Shown piece after piece: positions 7,985-15,944 of a stretch of DNA of 64,000 nucleotides (its first letter is position 1; each line of letters begins with the position of its first letter). The notes beneath the pieces are model-generated. The model searched no databases, was not told the origin of the DNA, and saw only the letters and a list, made by a program, of their open reading frames with translations. The DNA lies in assembly GCA_004298905.1 (NCBI GenBank), contig SCTK01000019.1, forward strand, positions 118,521 through 182,520. Reading direction: 5' to 3'. The translations under genes were made by a program, and so were the position numbers. The stretch is from Burkholderiaceae bacterium. Lineage in GTDB: Bacteria; Pseudomonadota; Gammaproteobacteria; Burkholderiales; Burkholderiaceae_D.

Positions 7985-8062
7985 GCGCCGTCGCACTAAC
8001 GTCCATCGTGGCCAATCTTCTACTGCTTTACGTATTGGTCGTGCGATAGTTTGAAGCCCATC
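7985..8062 (+). pseudogene. Relic 3' end of a PP2C-kinase gene (right copy of direct repeat)
   Basis: Reads VALTSIVANLLLLYVLVVR and a TAG stop, against IALTSIVINLLLLYVLVVR in the intact gene ending at 4327. Eight of 78 bases differ; within codons three changes are silent and two swap one hydrophobic residue for another, so it diverged while still coding. Homology stops about 5 bp before codon alignment is lost upstream, so only the terminal helix survives. It has no start and cannot be functional. Confidence 0.82.
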
Positions 8063-8248
8063 GAGTTGGGGGTGTTATTTTGGGAGAATCAATCGAATCC
8101 GACTCTATTGATTCCTTGATTCCGCTATTGATTCGGGATGAGCGTGGCTTTCTATTTGTGTTACAGATTCTTCCGACATACCATTGCCATGCTGGTAAAC
8201 CGCGCCAACTGACCAAACGTTAAGGCGCATTCAAGGGAGACTTCATTC

Positions 8249-9274
8249 GTGTCTATATCCCATATATTGCGTTGCGCAACCGCACTTATTGCACTCCTGG
8301 CCGCTGGCACGGCATTGGCCGCCGGCCCGTTTCCTAGCGACTCTCCTGGCGGGGTTGACCATCCGCTAATCAAACGCTTTGTAGGTTCATCACTCATTGG
8401 CTATAAGGTAGCCGACTGGGATCAAGCCATACTGCCGCTGAGCTTGCCTCATTCTGGTAACGACTACCAGCTCGCCGACAAAGTGGTGGTGGAAGGCAAG
8501 GTCACGCGATTGGCATACCTTTCTCCCCTGGGAAAGACACCGCTAGAGGTCTTTCGCAACTACGAGCAAGCCCTCCAAGGTGCGGGACTCAAGAAAAAGT
8601 ACGCCTGTGACACGGATTGCGCCAATTTGTACTTTTCGTGGTCCAAAGCCGACAAGGTAACAGAGGGGCTGCAGTGGGCCAAGGGACAAATTCACCAGGC
8701 CAACGGCGCGGGCGCATTCAATATCTACAGCCCGTTAGATCCTTTCGGACGTATGCTGGTGGGAACCCTCAGCAAAGAAGGCACAGAGACGTACGTCCTG
8801 TTGTATACCTCCAATGCAGCCAACAAAACCACTGGCATGGCTGCAACCTACCTTGTCATCGTGGAGCCCAAAAGCATGCCGACGGGACAAGTGGTGGTAG
8901 ATGCGTCCGCCATGAAAAGCGGCTTGCAGTCGGATGGAAAGATTTCTCTCTATGGGCTGTACTTTGACACGGGTAAGGCAGACATCAAACCAGAGTCCAA
9001 TGCCCAGCTATCGGAGATGGCCAAACTGCTGCGATCGCAGCCTGCGCTCAATGTGTATATCGTGGGGCACACCGACAACGTGGGCAGTGTGGACAACAAC
9101 CTCGCCCTGTCTTTGCAACGGGCGCAAGCAGTCGTGACGGCTCTTGGCAGCACTTATAAAGTAGACACCAAACGGCTGCAGGCCCGTGGGGTAGCCAGCC
9201 TGGCACCCGTAGCCACTAATGCATCGGAAGAGGGTCGCGCAAAAAATCGGCGCGTGGAGTTGGTGGTGCAATAG
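8249..9274 (+). CDS. OmpA-family outer-membrane/periplasmic protein
   Basis: 341 residues with a signal peptide (about 1-24, cleavage near ALAAG). The middle ~200 residues carry two cysteines in KYACDTDCANLYFSW and match no family I can name. The C-terminal ~110 residues are an OmpA peptidoglycan-binding domain: LYFDTGKADIKPES, YIVGHTDNVGS, LSLQRAQAVVTAL and RAKNRRVELVV. It should anchor to peptidoglycan. The start is GTG at 8249 with AAGGGAGA 8 nt upstream. The next gene starts 5 bp after the stop, so the two are probably cotranscribed. Confidence 0.88.
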   Translation: MSISHILRCATALIALLAAGTALAAGPFPSDSPGGVDHPLIKRFVGSSLIGYKVADWDQAILPLSLPHSGNDYQLADKVVVEGKVTRLAYLSPLGKTPLEVFRNYEQALQGAGLKKKYACDTDCANLYFSWSKADKVTEGLQWAKGQIHQANGAGAFNIYSPLDPFGRMLVGTLSKEGTETYVLLYTSNAANKTTGMAATYLVIVEPKSMPTGQVVVDASAMKSGLQSDGKISLYGLYFDTGKADIKPESNAQLSEMAKLLRSQPALNVYIVGHTDNVGSVDNNLALSLQRAQAVVTALGSTYKVDTKRLQARGVASLAPVATNASEEGRAKNRRVELVVQ

Positions 9275-9279
9275 CCGAT

Positions 9280-10062
9280 ATGACTTCATCGCGTATCTCT
9301 GTGACGCTGGGCTATGCTATTTTGCTTGTAGCGCTGTGCGCTCCGGGTATGGCTACGCCTACCGTCACAACACGCACGCTCGCTCTGGTCGAGGCCCAGA
9401 GCGCGGCTTGGCCAGAGGCCGGTATCGTGATCGAGTTCAAGGGCTACACCGATGGCCGTTGCCGCCGCGAGCTGAAGCCCTGCGACAAGGAGGGCGCCAG
9501 CGTGGAGGCTCTGGTACGCATTGGCGATGCCGCGCCGCGCGAAATCCGGCTGCGCATCGATCAACCCGAGCAGCACGCGCCTTTCCAACGCGTGGGCGCA
9601 TTCCAATTTCAGCTGCTGAACCTGCAACCGGTGGGCCGGCCACTACCGAAGGACGACCCGTCGATCCGCCGCCAGGCGCGTGTGCTCGTGACGCGCGCCG
9701 AGCGGGCGAGCGTCACGGTCGGCCAGAGCGTCACCCTGCCCGAGTCGAATCTCACCATCGATTTCGTCGCCTTCGAGGACCACCGGTGCCCGCTGGGCGT
9801 GGCCTGCGCCACGGCGGGGTGGGCCACGGCCACGCTGTCGGTGCGCTCACCCGCAGGCGGCTCGCCAAAAACGCTGTTGCTGTGGGGCCCGGGCAAGCTG
9901 CCGTATGCGGTGGCGTTTGGTCACGAAATCGAACTGTGCGCGGCCGAGCCCCGGCCCGATGCCACTACTGGTAAACCGGCAACGCCCGTGCGCGCCGAGC
10001 TGTTCGTGGTTCCATCAAGCGACCCGGCGCCTAAACACGGCTTCAACCCGATGTGCCAGTAG
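9280..10062 (+). CDS. Secreted protein of unknown function with an internal duplication
   Basis: 260 residues with an N-terminal signal peptide (LGYAILLVALCAPGMATPTV). I recognise no family. The mature part seems to hold two copies of one ~100-residue module: IVIEFKGYTDGRC...KPC near residues 49-67 and LTIDFVAFEDHRCPLGVAC near 164-182. In each, a beta strand is followed by a cysteine pair and a predicted strand-rich tail. The spacing suggests disulphide-stabilised domains in the periplasm. It lies 5 bp after the OmpA-like gene, so a shared envelope role is likely. Confidence 0.75.
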   Translation: MTSSRISVTLGYAILLVALCAPGMATPTVTTRTLALVEAQSAAWPEAGIVIEFKGYTDGRCRRELKPCDKEGASVEALVRIGDAAPREIRLRIDQPEQHAPFQRVGAFQFQLLNLQPVGRPLPKDDPSIRRQARVLVTRAERASVTVGQSVTLPESNLTIDFVAFEDHRCPLGVACATAGWATATLSVRSPAGGSPKTLLLWGPGKLPYAVAFGHEIELCAAEPRPDATTGKPATPVRAELFVVPSSDPAPKHGFNPMCQ

Positions 10063-10164
10063 AACAGCCTCCACCAAAAACCGCACCCGCCGCACGCCGT
10101 TCCATTCGTCGGTATCCAGTCTGAAGGCTAGCAAATCCTCTGGATGCGTTGTAAGGTGAACACG

Positions 10165-10398
10165 ATGAGTACCCGAATCGCTTCGCGCCGATGCGCACGT
10201 TTGATGTTGCGGCAGATTGTGTCTGCCGTTCTCGTTTGCCTGAGTCTGGCACTGCTGGCCGCGCCTGCGCCCTGGTACCGCTGGAGCAGCGAGGTCGATG
10301 GCAAGGTGGTGTGTGCCCAGACTTCGCCCGGGGCGGGTTGGGTGCGCTTGCCGGGGGCGTACCGGGATGTGCATTGCAGGCACGCCCTGCGCGGCTGA
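10165..10398 (+). CDS. Small secreted or anchored protein, unknown function
   Basis: 77 residues: a basic N-terminus, one hydrophobic segment (QIVSAVLVCLSLALLAAPAP, about 18-37) and a short tail with WYRWSSEVDGKVVCAQTSPG and two cysteines (VVCAQ, DVHCRH). It has the look of a small exported protein. The ATG at 10165 is chosen for TAAGGTGA just upstream; an in-frame ATG exists at 10144. No family recognised. Confidence 0.55.
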   Translation: MSTRIASRRCARLMLRQIVSAVLVCLSLALLAAPAPWYRWSSEVDGKVVCAQTSPGAGWVRLPGAYRDVHCRHALRG

Positions 10399-10490
10399 AT
10401 GCGGGATCAGCCATTGATCGTATTCCTCATGAAACTGCGCCGGTATTGGCTATAGTGATGTCATCACTGTCCCCTTACAGGAGGCCCATC

Positions 10491-10853
10491 ATGATGACCC
10501 CAATCAGAGATTTACCGGAGAACGTGCTGGGTGTGCACGCCAGCGGTACCGTGACTGCAGACGATTACACCGCCGTGTTGATTCCATCGGTTGAAGCGAC
10601 GCTGAAACAGCAGGATCACATCCGTTTGCTTTATGAGCTCGGCAATGATTTTTCCGGTTTCAGCCCCGGTGCGATGTGGATGGATACGCGCATGGGTTTG
10701 GCGCATTGGTCCGCGTGGGAAAAAGTTGCGGTAGTGTCCGACATCGGCTGGATTCGAAACACGATGAAGATGATGCGGCCGCTGCTACCCGGCGAAATCA
10801 AACTATTTCATAACGATGAACTGCCTGCAGCCAAACAGTGGCTCACGCATTGA
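10491..10853 (+). CDS. SpoIIAA-like (STAS-related) protein
   Basis: 120 residues starting MMTPIRDLPENVLGVHASG, with GTVTADDYTAVLIPSVEATL and YELGNDFSGFSPGAMWMD. This is the SpoIIAA-like/DUF3478 pattern, an alpha-beta fold related to STAS domains and usually found as a small cytoplasmic or membrane-associated protein of unknown role. AGGAGG lies 6 nt before the ATG at 10491, a very strong ribosome site that decides the start. It is a single gene converging on the chemoreceptor. Confidence 0.82.
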   Translation: MMTPIRDLPENVLGVHASGTVTADDYTAVLIPSVEATLKQQDHIRLLYELGNDFSGFSPGAMWMDTRMGLAHWSAWEKVAVVSDIGWIRNTMKMMRPLLPGEIKLFHNDELPAAKQWLTH

Positions 10854-10873
10854 CGCTGGCCCGTGCAGATCAT

Positions 10874-10910
10874 CCAAGGCCACTCGGGCGCAACGGCGCC
10901 CGTGCCTTGG
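10874..10910. terminator. Hairpin between convergent genes
   Basis: CCAAGG/CCTTGG outer arms enclose GGGCGC/GCGCCC inner arms, between the stop codons of the SpoIIAA-like gene and the chemoreceptor. T-tracts are weak, so a bidirectional terminator is plausible but not certain. Confidence 0.5.
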
Positions 10911-10925
10911 CGTGCTGCGGTTTGC

Positions 10926-12077
10926 CTAAAACAGATCGACCGAACCAGAGCGCATGGAATCCTGCGACACGGAGTTGGGAATGGCTCTGAGCTGCTCTTC
11001 CATGTGATTGAGCACGGCGGGCAGGTTGGCCTCATCGGAGACACGCGCACTGCGCAAAACCGGCAGGGCTTCTTCAACCACGCGCACGCGTTTGCTCAAC
11101 TGAACGATCAATTGCTGGGCGATGTCCTCGAACTGCAGGGACGTCACACCGGTGTTCACATGTTGTTCAATCCGCGCGGAAATTCCGGCGATCTGGTGCG
11201 CCTGGCCGACGACGCTGGCATTGAGCGAGCGCATTTCTTCCCACATTGAATTGATCCGGCCGCTGGACTCATGCGCCTGGCTCAAGTCGATTTCCGTGTT
11301 GCGCTGGCTGTCCATCGAGATTTTTTGCACAACAGAGTGAATCGCGTTCATTTCCTGACCGATGCGCGCGCTGAATTGCGTGGTGCGCTCCGACAGGTTG
11401 CGCACTTCATCGGCCACCACGGCAAAACCGCGTCCGGCTTCACCCGCACGCGCCGCTTCAATGGCCGCATTCAATGCCAGCAGGTTGGTTTGCTTGGCGA
11501 TGGCGTTGACATCGTTGAGCAATTTCACCACTTCGTTGACGTTCCTGGACATGCCGTCGAATTCGGAGGTGACCGAGCGCGTGGCGTTGTGCAAGTCGTC
11601 GATGATGCGCGAGAAGTCGCTCACCGCCGCATTGGCTTCATCAGCAAAGCGTTGCAAGCCTTCGGTTTGCTTGTCATGGTCATCCTGGGCCACCACTTGG
11701 CACAGCTCCTGGATCGTCGCTCTGAGCAAGGCTTGTTGTCCTTGCGATTCGCGCCTCACACCAGTGAAGCTGCCCGACAGCTCGGTGGAGGCGTGTCCCA
11801 GCAGCTTGGCCAGTTGGCCGATTTGCCGTTCCACTTGCGCGAACTGCTGAATACAGGATTGCACCAATGGGTCAGCGATGCTGCCCTTTTCCTCGACCGG
11901 AGGCGGCGCGGCCATCATGGGTTTTTCCGCCGGTGCGGCGGACAGCCACCAGCGACCTACGCAAAAACATAGCAGGCTGACGCACAGCCAACCGTACAGG
12001 GGTTGCTCCAGCACAAACAGTGCCGTCGCTCCAATCAGCAAGGCTATGCCTGCAACAACGCGATTAGAATTTTTCAT
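10926..12077 (-). CDS. Methyl-accepting chemotaxis protein with no periplasmic sensor
   Basis: 383 residues. Two closely spaced transmembrane helices (about 8-22 and 28-44) leave almost no periplasmic loop. The cytoplasmic part has a variable linker and then the signalling domain with the hairpin tip [20 protein letters not shown] and [19 protein letters not shown]. No HAMP domain is evident. It should signal to CheA/CheV and sense something at or inside the membrane. ATG at 12077 is preceded by AGGAAG; the longer frame to 12131 has no ribosome site. A FliA promoter lies about 75 bp upstream. Confidence 0.88.
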   Translation of the reverse strand: MKNSNRVVAGIALLIGATALFVLEQPLYGWLCVSLLCFCVGRWWLSAAPAEKPMMAAPPPVEEKGSIADPLVQSCIQQFAQVERQIGQLAKLLGHASTELSGSFTGVRRESQGQQALLRATIQELCQVVAQDDHDKQTEGLQRFADEANAAVSDFSRIIDDLHNATRSVTSEFDGMSRNVNEVVKLLNDVNAIAKQTNLLALNAAIEAARAGEAGRGFAVVADEVRNLSERTTQFSARIGQEMNAIHSVVQKISMDSQRNTEIDLSQAHESSGRINSMWEEMRSLNASVVGQAHQIAGISARIEQHVNTGVTSLQFEDIAQQLIVQLSKRVRVVEEALPVLRSARVSDEANLPAVLNHMEEQLRAIPNSVSQDSMRSGSVDLF

Positions 12078-12152
12078 TACTTCCTCATGCGGGAGAGCTG
12101 TCGATATTGTTTCGGACGGCACGCCCAGCAAGGGCGTCCGGTCACCATGGCT

Positions 12153-12179
12153 TTATCGGCGGACACCAGGAATTATTAA
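12153..12179 (-). promoter_or_regulatory. Sigma-28 (FliA) promoter of the chemoreceptor gene
   Basis: On the minus strand TTAA-N15-GCCGATAA. The -10 element matches the FliA consensus GCCGATAA exactly and the -35 TAAA at three of four bases. The expected start is about 70 nt before the ATG. Confidence 0.72.
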
Positions 12180-12259
12180 GCGTCGCAAAGCGGGAAATAA
12201 CAATTTTTTGCGCTCAAATCGGAGCGGCGACAGGGCCTGTGCCAGCTGCAAACGGCCAC

Positions 12260-13834
12260 TTAACCGTAGACCGCCGCCACCAGTTTCTTTGTGTAGGCTT
12301 GCTGCGGCTGGGCGAAAATTTCTTCCGCACTACCGGTCTCGACCACCTTGCCATCCTGCATCACCAGCACGCGATGCGACATGGCGCGGATGACTTCGAG
12401 GTCGTGGCTGATGAAGAGATAACTCATCTGATGCCGGCGTTGCAGTTCAGCCAGCAATTCGAGCACCTGTTTTTGCACCGAAACATCCAGCGCACTGGTG
12501 GGTTCGTCCAGTACCAGCAGTGCGGGGCTGAGAATCACCGCGCGGGCGATGGCAATACGCTGACGCTGGCCGCCGGAAAACTCATGCGGGTAGCGTTGCA
12601 GAATGCTGGCGGGCAGGCCGACTTCTTCCAGCATCGCAATCACCTGCTGGCGGCGCTGCTCCCGGCCGAGTTCAGGCTGGTGCAAGGCCAGCCCCTCGCC
12701 AACGATTTGTTCGATGGTCATGCGCGGCGACAGCGCGGCAAAGGGATCCTGAAACACGACCTGCATGCTGGCGCGCAGCGTGCGCAGCGCATCGCGGCTC
12801 TGCTGATGCAGATCGTGGCCTTCGAAGCGAACGCGGCCATGCGCCATGTCCTGCAGGTTGAGCAGCGCCATCGCCAGCGTGGATTTTCCGGAGCCGGATT
12901 CGCCGACGATGCCCAGCGTTTCGCCGGGGCGCAAATGCAGATCGACATGATCGACGGCGCGGAAATGTTCCTTTTTAAACCAGCCTTTGCTGACGGGAAA
13001 GTCGACCACGACGTGTTTGGCCTCGAGCAACCATTGATGCGCTTGCTCCACCTGCGCCGGCAGCGGCGGTGCGAGCTTGCGCGGACGCGCATCGAGCAGA
13101 CGTTTGGTGTATTCGGCTTGCGGCGCGGCAAACAATTGTGCGGTCGGCGCCAGTTCGACCAGCTTGCCGTGCTGCATCACGCCCACGCGCTGGGCGAAGC
13201 GGCGCACCAGATTGAGATCGTGCGTGATCAGGAGAATCGCCATGCCGTATTGCTGTTGCAGGCTGTCCAGCAAGTCGATGATCTGGCCGCGCAGCGACAC
13301 GTCGAGGGCCGTGGTCGGCTCGTCGGCGATCAGTAATTTGGGTTTGCACGCCAGCGCCATCGCGATCATGGCGCGTTGCCGCTGGCCACCGGAAAGCTGG
13401 TGCGGATAGCTATAGAAGCGCTGCTCGGGCGCAGGGATGCCAGTCTGGCGCAACAGTTCTATCGCGCGCGCAACCGCATCCCTGGGTGACAAGCCTTCGT
13501 GCAATTGCAGCACTTCGACGATCTGATTGCCGATGGTATAGAGCGGGTTGAGCGCGCTCATCGGCTCCTGAAAAATCATCGCGATGTCGGCGCCGCGCAG
13601 GACACGCAGTTCGCGCTCGCTGGCCGTGGCAATATTTTTCCCGGCAAACTCGATGGTGCCATCCACCTGCGCATGCGCCAGGCGCAGCAAGGAGAGTGCG
13701 GTGACGGTTTTGCCGGAGCCGGACTCGCCCACCAGCGCAAATTTCTCACCCGCTGCCAGCGAGAAGCTGACATCGTCCACGACCCGCTTGTCATCGAAGG
13801 CAACGCTGAGGTGGCGCACGTCGAGCAAGCTCAT
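12260..13834 (-). CDS. yejF: Peptide ABC transporter, double ATP-binding protein (YejF-like)
   Basis: 524 residues containing two complete ABC ATPase domains. The first has GESGSGKTVTALSLL and LSGGQRQRAMIAMAL with Walker B LLIADEPTTALD; the second GESGSGKSTLAMALL, FSGGQRQRIAIARAV and LLVLDEPTSALD. Each is followed by an oligopeptide/dipeptide C-terminal region. This is the fused ATPase of the YejABEF importer. The ATG at 13834 overlaps the yejE stop by 4 bp. The much longer frame upstream belongs to another reading frame over yejE. Last gene of the operon. Confidence 0.93.
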   Translation of the reverse strand: MSLLDVRHLSVAFDDKRVVDDVSFSLAAGEKFALVGESGSGKTVTALSLLRLAHAQVDGTIEFAGKNIATASERELRVLRGADIAMIFQEPMSALNPLYTIGNQIVEVLQLHEGLSPRDAVARAIELLRQTGIPAPEQRFYSYPHQLSGGQRQRAMIAMALACKPKLLIADEPTTALDVSLRGQIIDLLDSLQQQYGMAILLITHDLNLVRRFAQRVGVMQHGKLVELAPTAQLFAAPQAEYTKRLLDARPRKLAPPLPAQVEQAHQWLLEAKHVVVDFPVSKGWFKKEHFRAVDHVDLHLRPGETLGIVGESGSGKSTLAMALLNLQDMAHGRVRFEGHDLHQQSRDALRTLRASMQVVFQDPFAALSPRMTIEQIVGEGLALHQPELGREQRRQQVIAMLEEVGLPASILQRYPHEFSGGQRQRIAIARAVILSPALLVLDEPTSALDVSVQKQVLELLAELQRRHQMSYLFISHDLEVIRAMSHRVLVMQDGKVVETGSAEEIFAQPQQAYTKKLVAAVYG

Positions 13835-14889
13835 GCTTTCCCCTGACGATGTTGGCGCGGATCCAGCGCGTCGCGCAAGGCATCGCCGATGAAGACGAGC
13901 AGAATCAAGCTGAGTACCAATACGACGAAGGCCGACAGGCCGATCCACCAGGCGTCGAGATTGTCCTTGCCCTGCGCCAGCAGTTCGCCCAGGCTGGGCG
14001 TGGTGCTGGGTACACCGAGGCCGAGAAAATCGAGGCTGGTCAGCGCGAGGATCGCGCCGCTGATCTTGAACGGCAGCAGCGTGACTACCGGCGTCAGGCT
14101 GTTGGGCAACACATGGCGGCGCATGATCTGCCAACTGCTCAGACCCAGCGCACGGGCAGCGCGGACATAGTCGAGGTTGCGGTTGCGCAGAAATTCGGCG
14201 CGTACATAATCGGACACACCGACCCAGCTGAACAGCGAGAGGATGAACAGCAAAACAAAAATACTCGGTTCGAACAACGAGGCAAGAATCAGCAAAAGAT
14301 ACAGCTCGGGCAGCGACACCCACACTTCGATCACGCGCTGTGCGAGCAGATCGGTGCGCCCGGCAAAGTAACCCTGAATCGCACCGAGCAAGATGCCGAA
14401 CACCAGGCCGATGGCGGTCAACGCCAATGCAAACAAGACAGAAACGCGAAAACCGTACAGCACCCGCGCCAGCACATCGCGGCCGCGATCGTCGGTGCCC
14501 AGCAGATTTTCACGCGATGGCGCAGCCGGGTTGGGGCTGGACGCAAAATAGTTGAGTGTCTTGAAACTGTAGTGATTCAATGGATAGATCACCCAATTGC
14601 CGCCGTGCGTGATTTGATCGTGAATGAAGGGGTCGAGATAATCGGCATTGGCCGGGAAATCGCCGCCAAAAGTGGTTTCAGAATAGTCGTGCCACAGCGG
14701 TGCATAGAACTGTCCCTCATAACGAATCAGCAGGGGCTTGTCGTTGGACAAGAGTTCTGCGCACAGGCTGAGCGCGAGAAAAATACTGAACAGCCACAGG
14801 CTGACATAACCGCGCCGATTGCGTTTGAAACGCGCCCAGGCGCGCCGCCAGGGGCCGGGGCTAGGCACAAAGTTCGCGCTGGCGTTCAC
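13831..14889 (-). CDS. yejE: Peptide ABC transporter permease (YejE-like)
   Basis: 352 residues from a GTG at 14889 that overlaps the yejB TGA (GTGA); GAGAGG lies just upstream. An in-frame ATG at 14928 would overlap yejB by 43 bp and is less likely. A cytoplasmic N-terminus (RRAWARFKRNRRGY) precedes the first helix, then a periplasmic stretch, then five helices with the permease EAA loop (RAARALGLSSWQIMRRHVLP). Works with YejB in the inner membrane. Confidence 0.9.
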   Translation of the reverse strand: MNASANFVPSPGPWRRAWARFKRNRRGYVSLWLFSIFLALSLCAELLSNDKPLLIRYEGQFYAPLWHDYSETTFGGDFPANADYLDPFIHDQITHGGNWVIYPLNHYSFKTLNYFASSPNPAAPSRENLLGTDDRGRDVLARVLYGFRVSVLFALALTAIGLVFGILLGAIQGYFAGRTDLLAQRVIEVWVSLPELYLLLILASLFEPSIFVLLFILSLFSWVGVSDYVRAEFLRNRNLDYVRAARALGLSSWQIMRRHVLPNSLTPVVTLLPFKISGAILALTSLDFLGLGVPSTTPSLGELLAQGKDNLDAWWIGLSAFVVLVLSLILLVFIGDALRDALDPRQHRQGKA

Positions 14890-15941
14890 GACTGACCTCT
14901 CTCGAATTTCACGCGCGGATCGATCCACACATACATCACATCGTTCAGCAATTTGGCGATCAAGCCGAGGATGGAAAAGAAGAACAGCGTGCCCATCACC
15001 ACCGGGTAGTCGCGCTTGATCACCGATTCATAGGACAGCAGACCCAGTCCGTCGAGTGAGAACAGCGTTTCGATCAGCAAGGCACCCGTAAAAAAAGCGC
15101 CGATGAAAGCGGCAGGGAAACCCGTGATGATGGGAACCAGTGCATTGCGAAACACATGCTTGTAGAGCACACTGCGCTCACTCAAGCCCTTGGCGCGCGC
15201 GGTGAGCACGTATTGCTTGCGGATTTCTTCCAGAAAACTGTTCTTGGTGAGAATGGCGTTGACGGCGAAACTGCCGAGCACCAGACAGGTGATGGGCAGC
15301 ACCAGATGCCAGAAATAATCCAGCACTTTCCCCAGCAGCGAAAGCTGCGCCCAGTCATCCGAGGTCAGTCCGCGCAATGGAAATACCTGAAAGAACGAGC
15401 CGCCGCCAAACACCACCAGCAGCGCCACGCCCAGCACAAAACCCGGAATTGCATAACCCACCAGAATCGCCACGCTAGTCCAGGTGTCGAAATGGCTGCC
15501 GTGGCGTACGGCCTTGGCAATGCCGAGCGGGATTGACACGGAATAAGCAATCAGGAAAGTCCACAGACCGAGGCTGATCGACACCGGCAGTTTTTCCACG
15601 ATCAACTGCCACACGGTTTTGTTGTGAAAGAAACTTTTGCCCAGGTCAAGCCGGACATAATCCGTCATCATTTTCCAGAAGCGTTCATGCACCGGTTTGT
15701 CAAAACCATAGAGCTGCTTGATCTCTTCCAGCTTTTCCGGATCGACGCCCTTGTTGCCGCGATACAAGGTGCTTGCCTGCCCGACTTCGCCGGCATGCGT
15801 CTGATCACCGCGCGTCAGCGTTTGCACCATCTGCTCGACCGGCCCACCGGGCACGAACTGAATCACGCCGAAAGTAATTAATAGAATCCCGAACAACGTC
15901 GGAATCATCAGCAGGAGACGTTTGAGAATGTAGCTCAGCAT
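14886..15941 (-). CDS. yejB: Peptide ABC transporter permease (YejB-like)
   Basis: 351 residues, starting MLSYILKRLLLMIPTLFGIL, the usual first helix of DppB/OppB-type permeases, with FVPGGPVEQMVQTL after it. Later segments include the EAA loop (YVLTARAKGLSERSVLYKHV). The insert of ~60 residues between helices 1 and 2 is characteristic of YejB. It begins 3 bp after the stop of yejA and forms the channel with YejE. Confidence 0.92.
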   Translation of the reverse strand: MLSYILKRLLLMIPTLFGILLITFGVIQFVPGGPVEQMVQTLTRGDQTHAGEVGQASTLYRGNKGVDPEKLEEIKQLYGFDKPVHERFWKMMTDYVRLDLGKSFFHNKTVWQLIVEKLPVSISLGLWTFLIAYSVSIPLGIAKAVRHGSHFDTWTSVAILVGYAIPGFVLGVALLVVFGGGSFFQVFPLRGLTSDDWAQLSLLGKVLDYFWHLVLPITCLVLGSFAVNAILTKNSFLEEIRKQYVLTARAKGLSERSVLYKHVFRNALVPIITGFPAAFIGAFFTGALLIETLFSLDGLGLLSYESVIKRDYPVVMGTLFFFSILGLIAKLLNDVMYVWIDPRVKFERGQS

Positions 15942-15944
15942 TTT

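Noticed and set aside
12260..14323. 687-codon version of the YejF frame
   Set aside because: The extra N-terminus overlaps yejE out of frame. The ATG at 13834 gives the normal YejF start and a 4-bp overlap.
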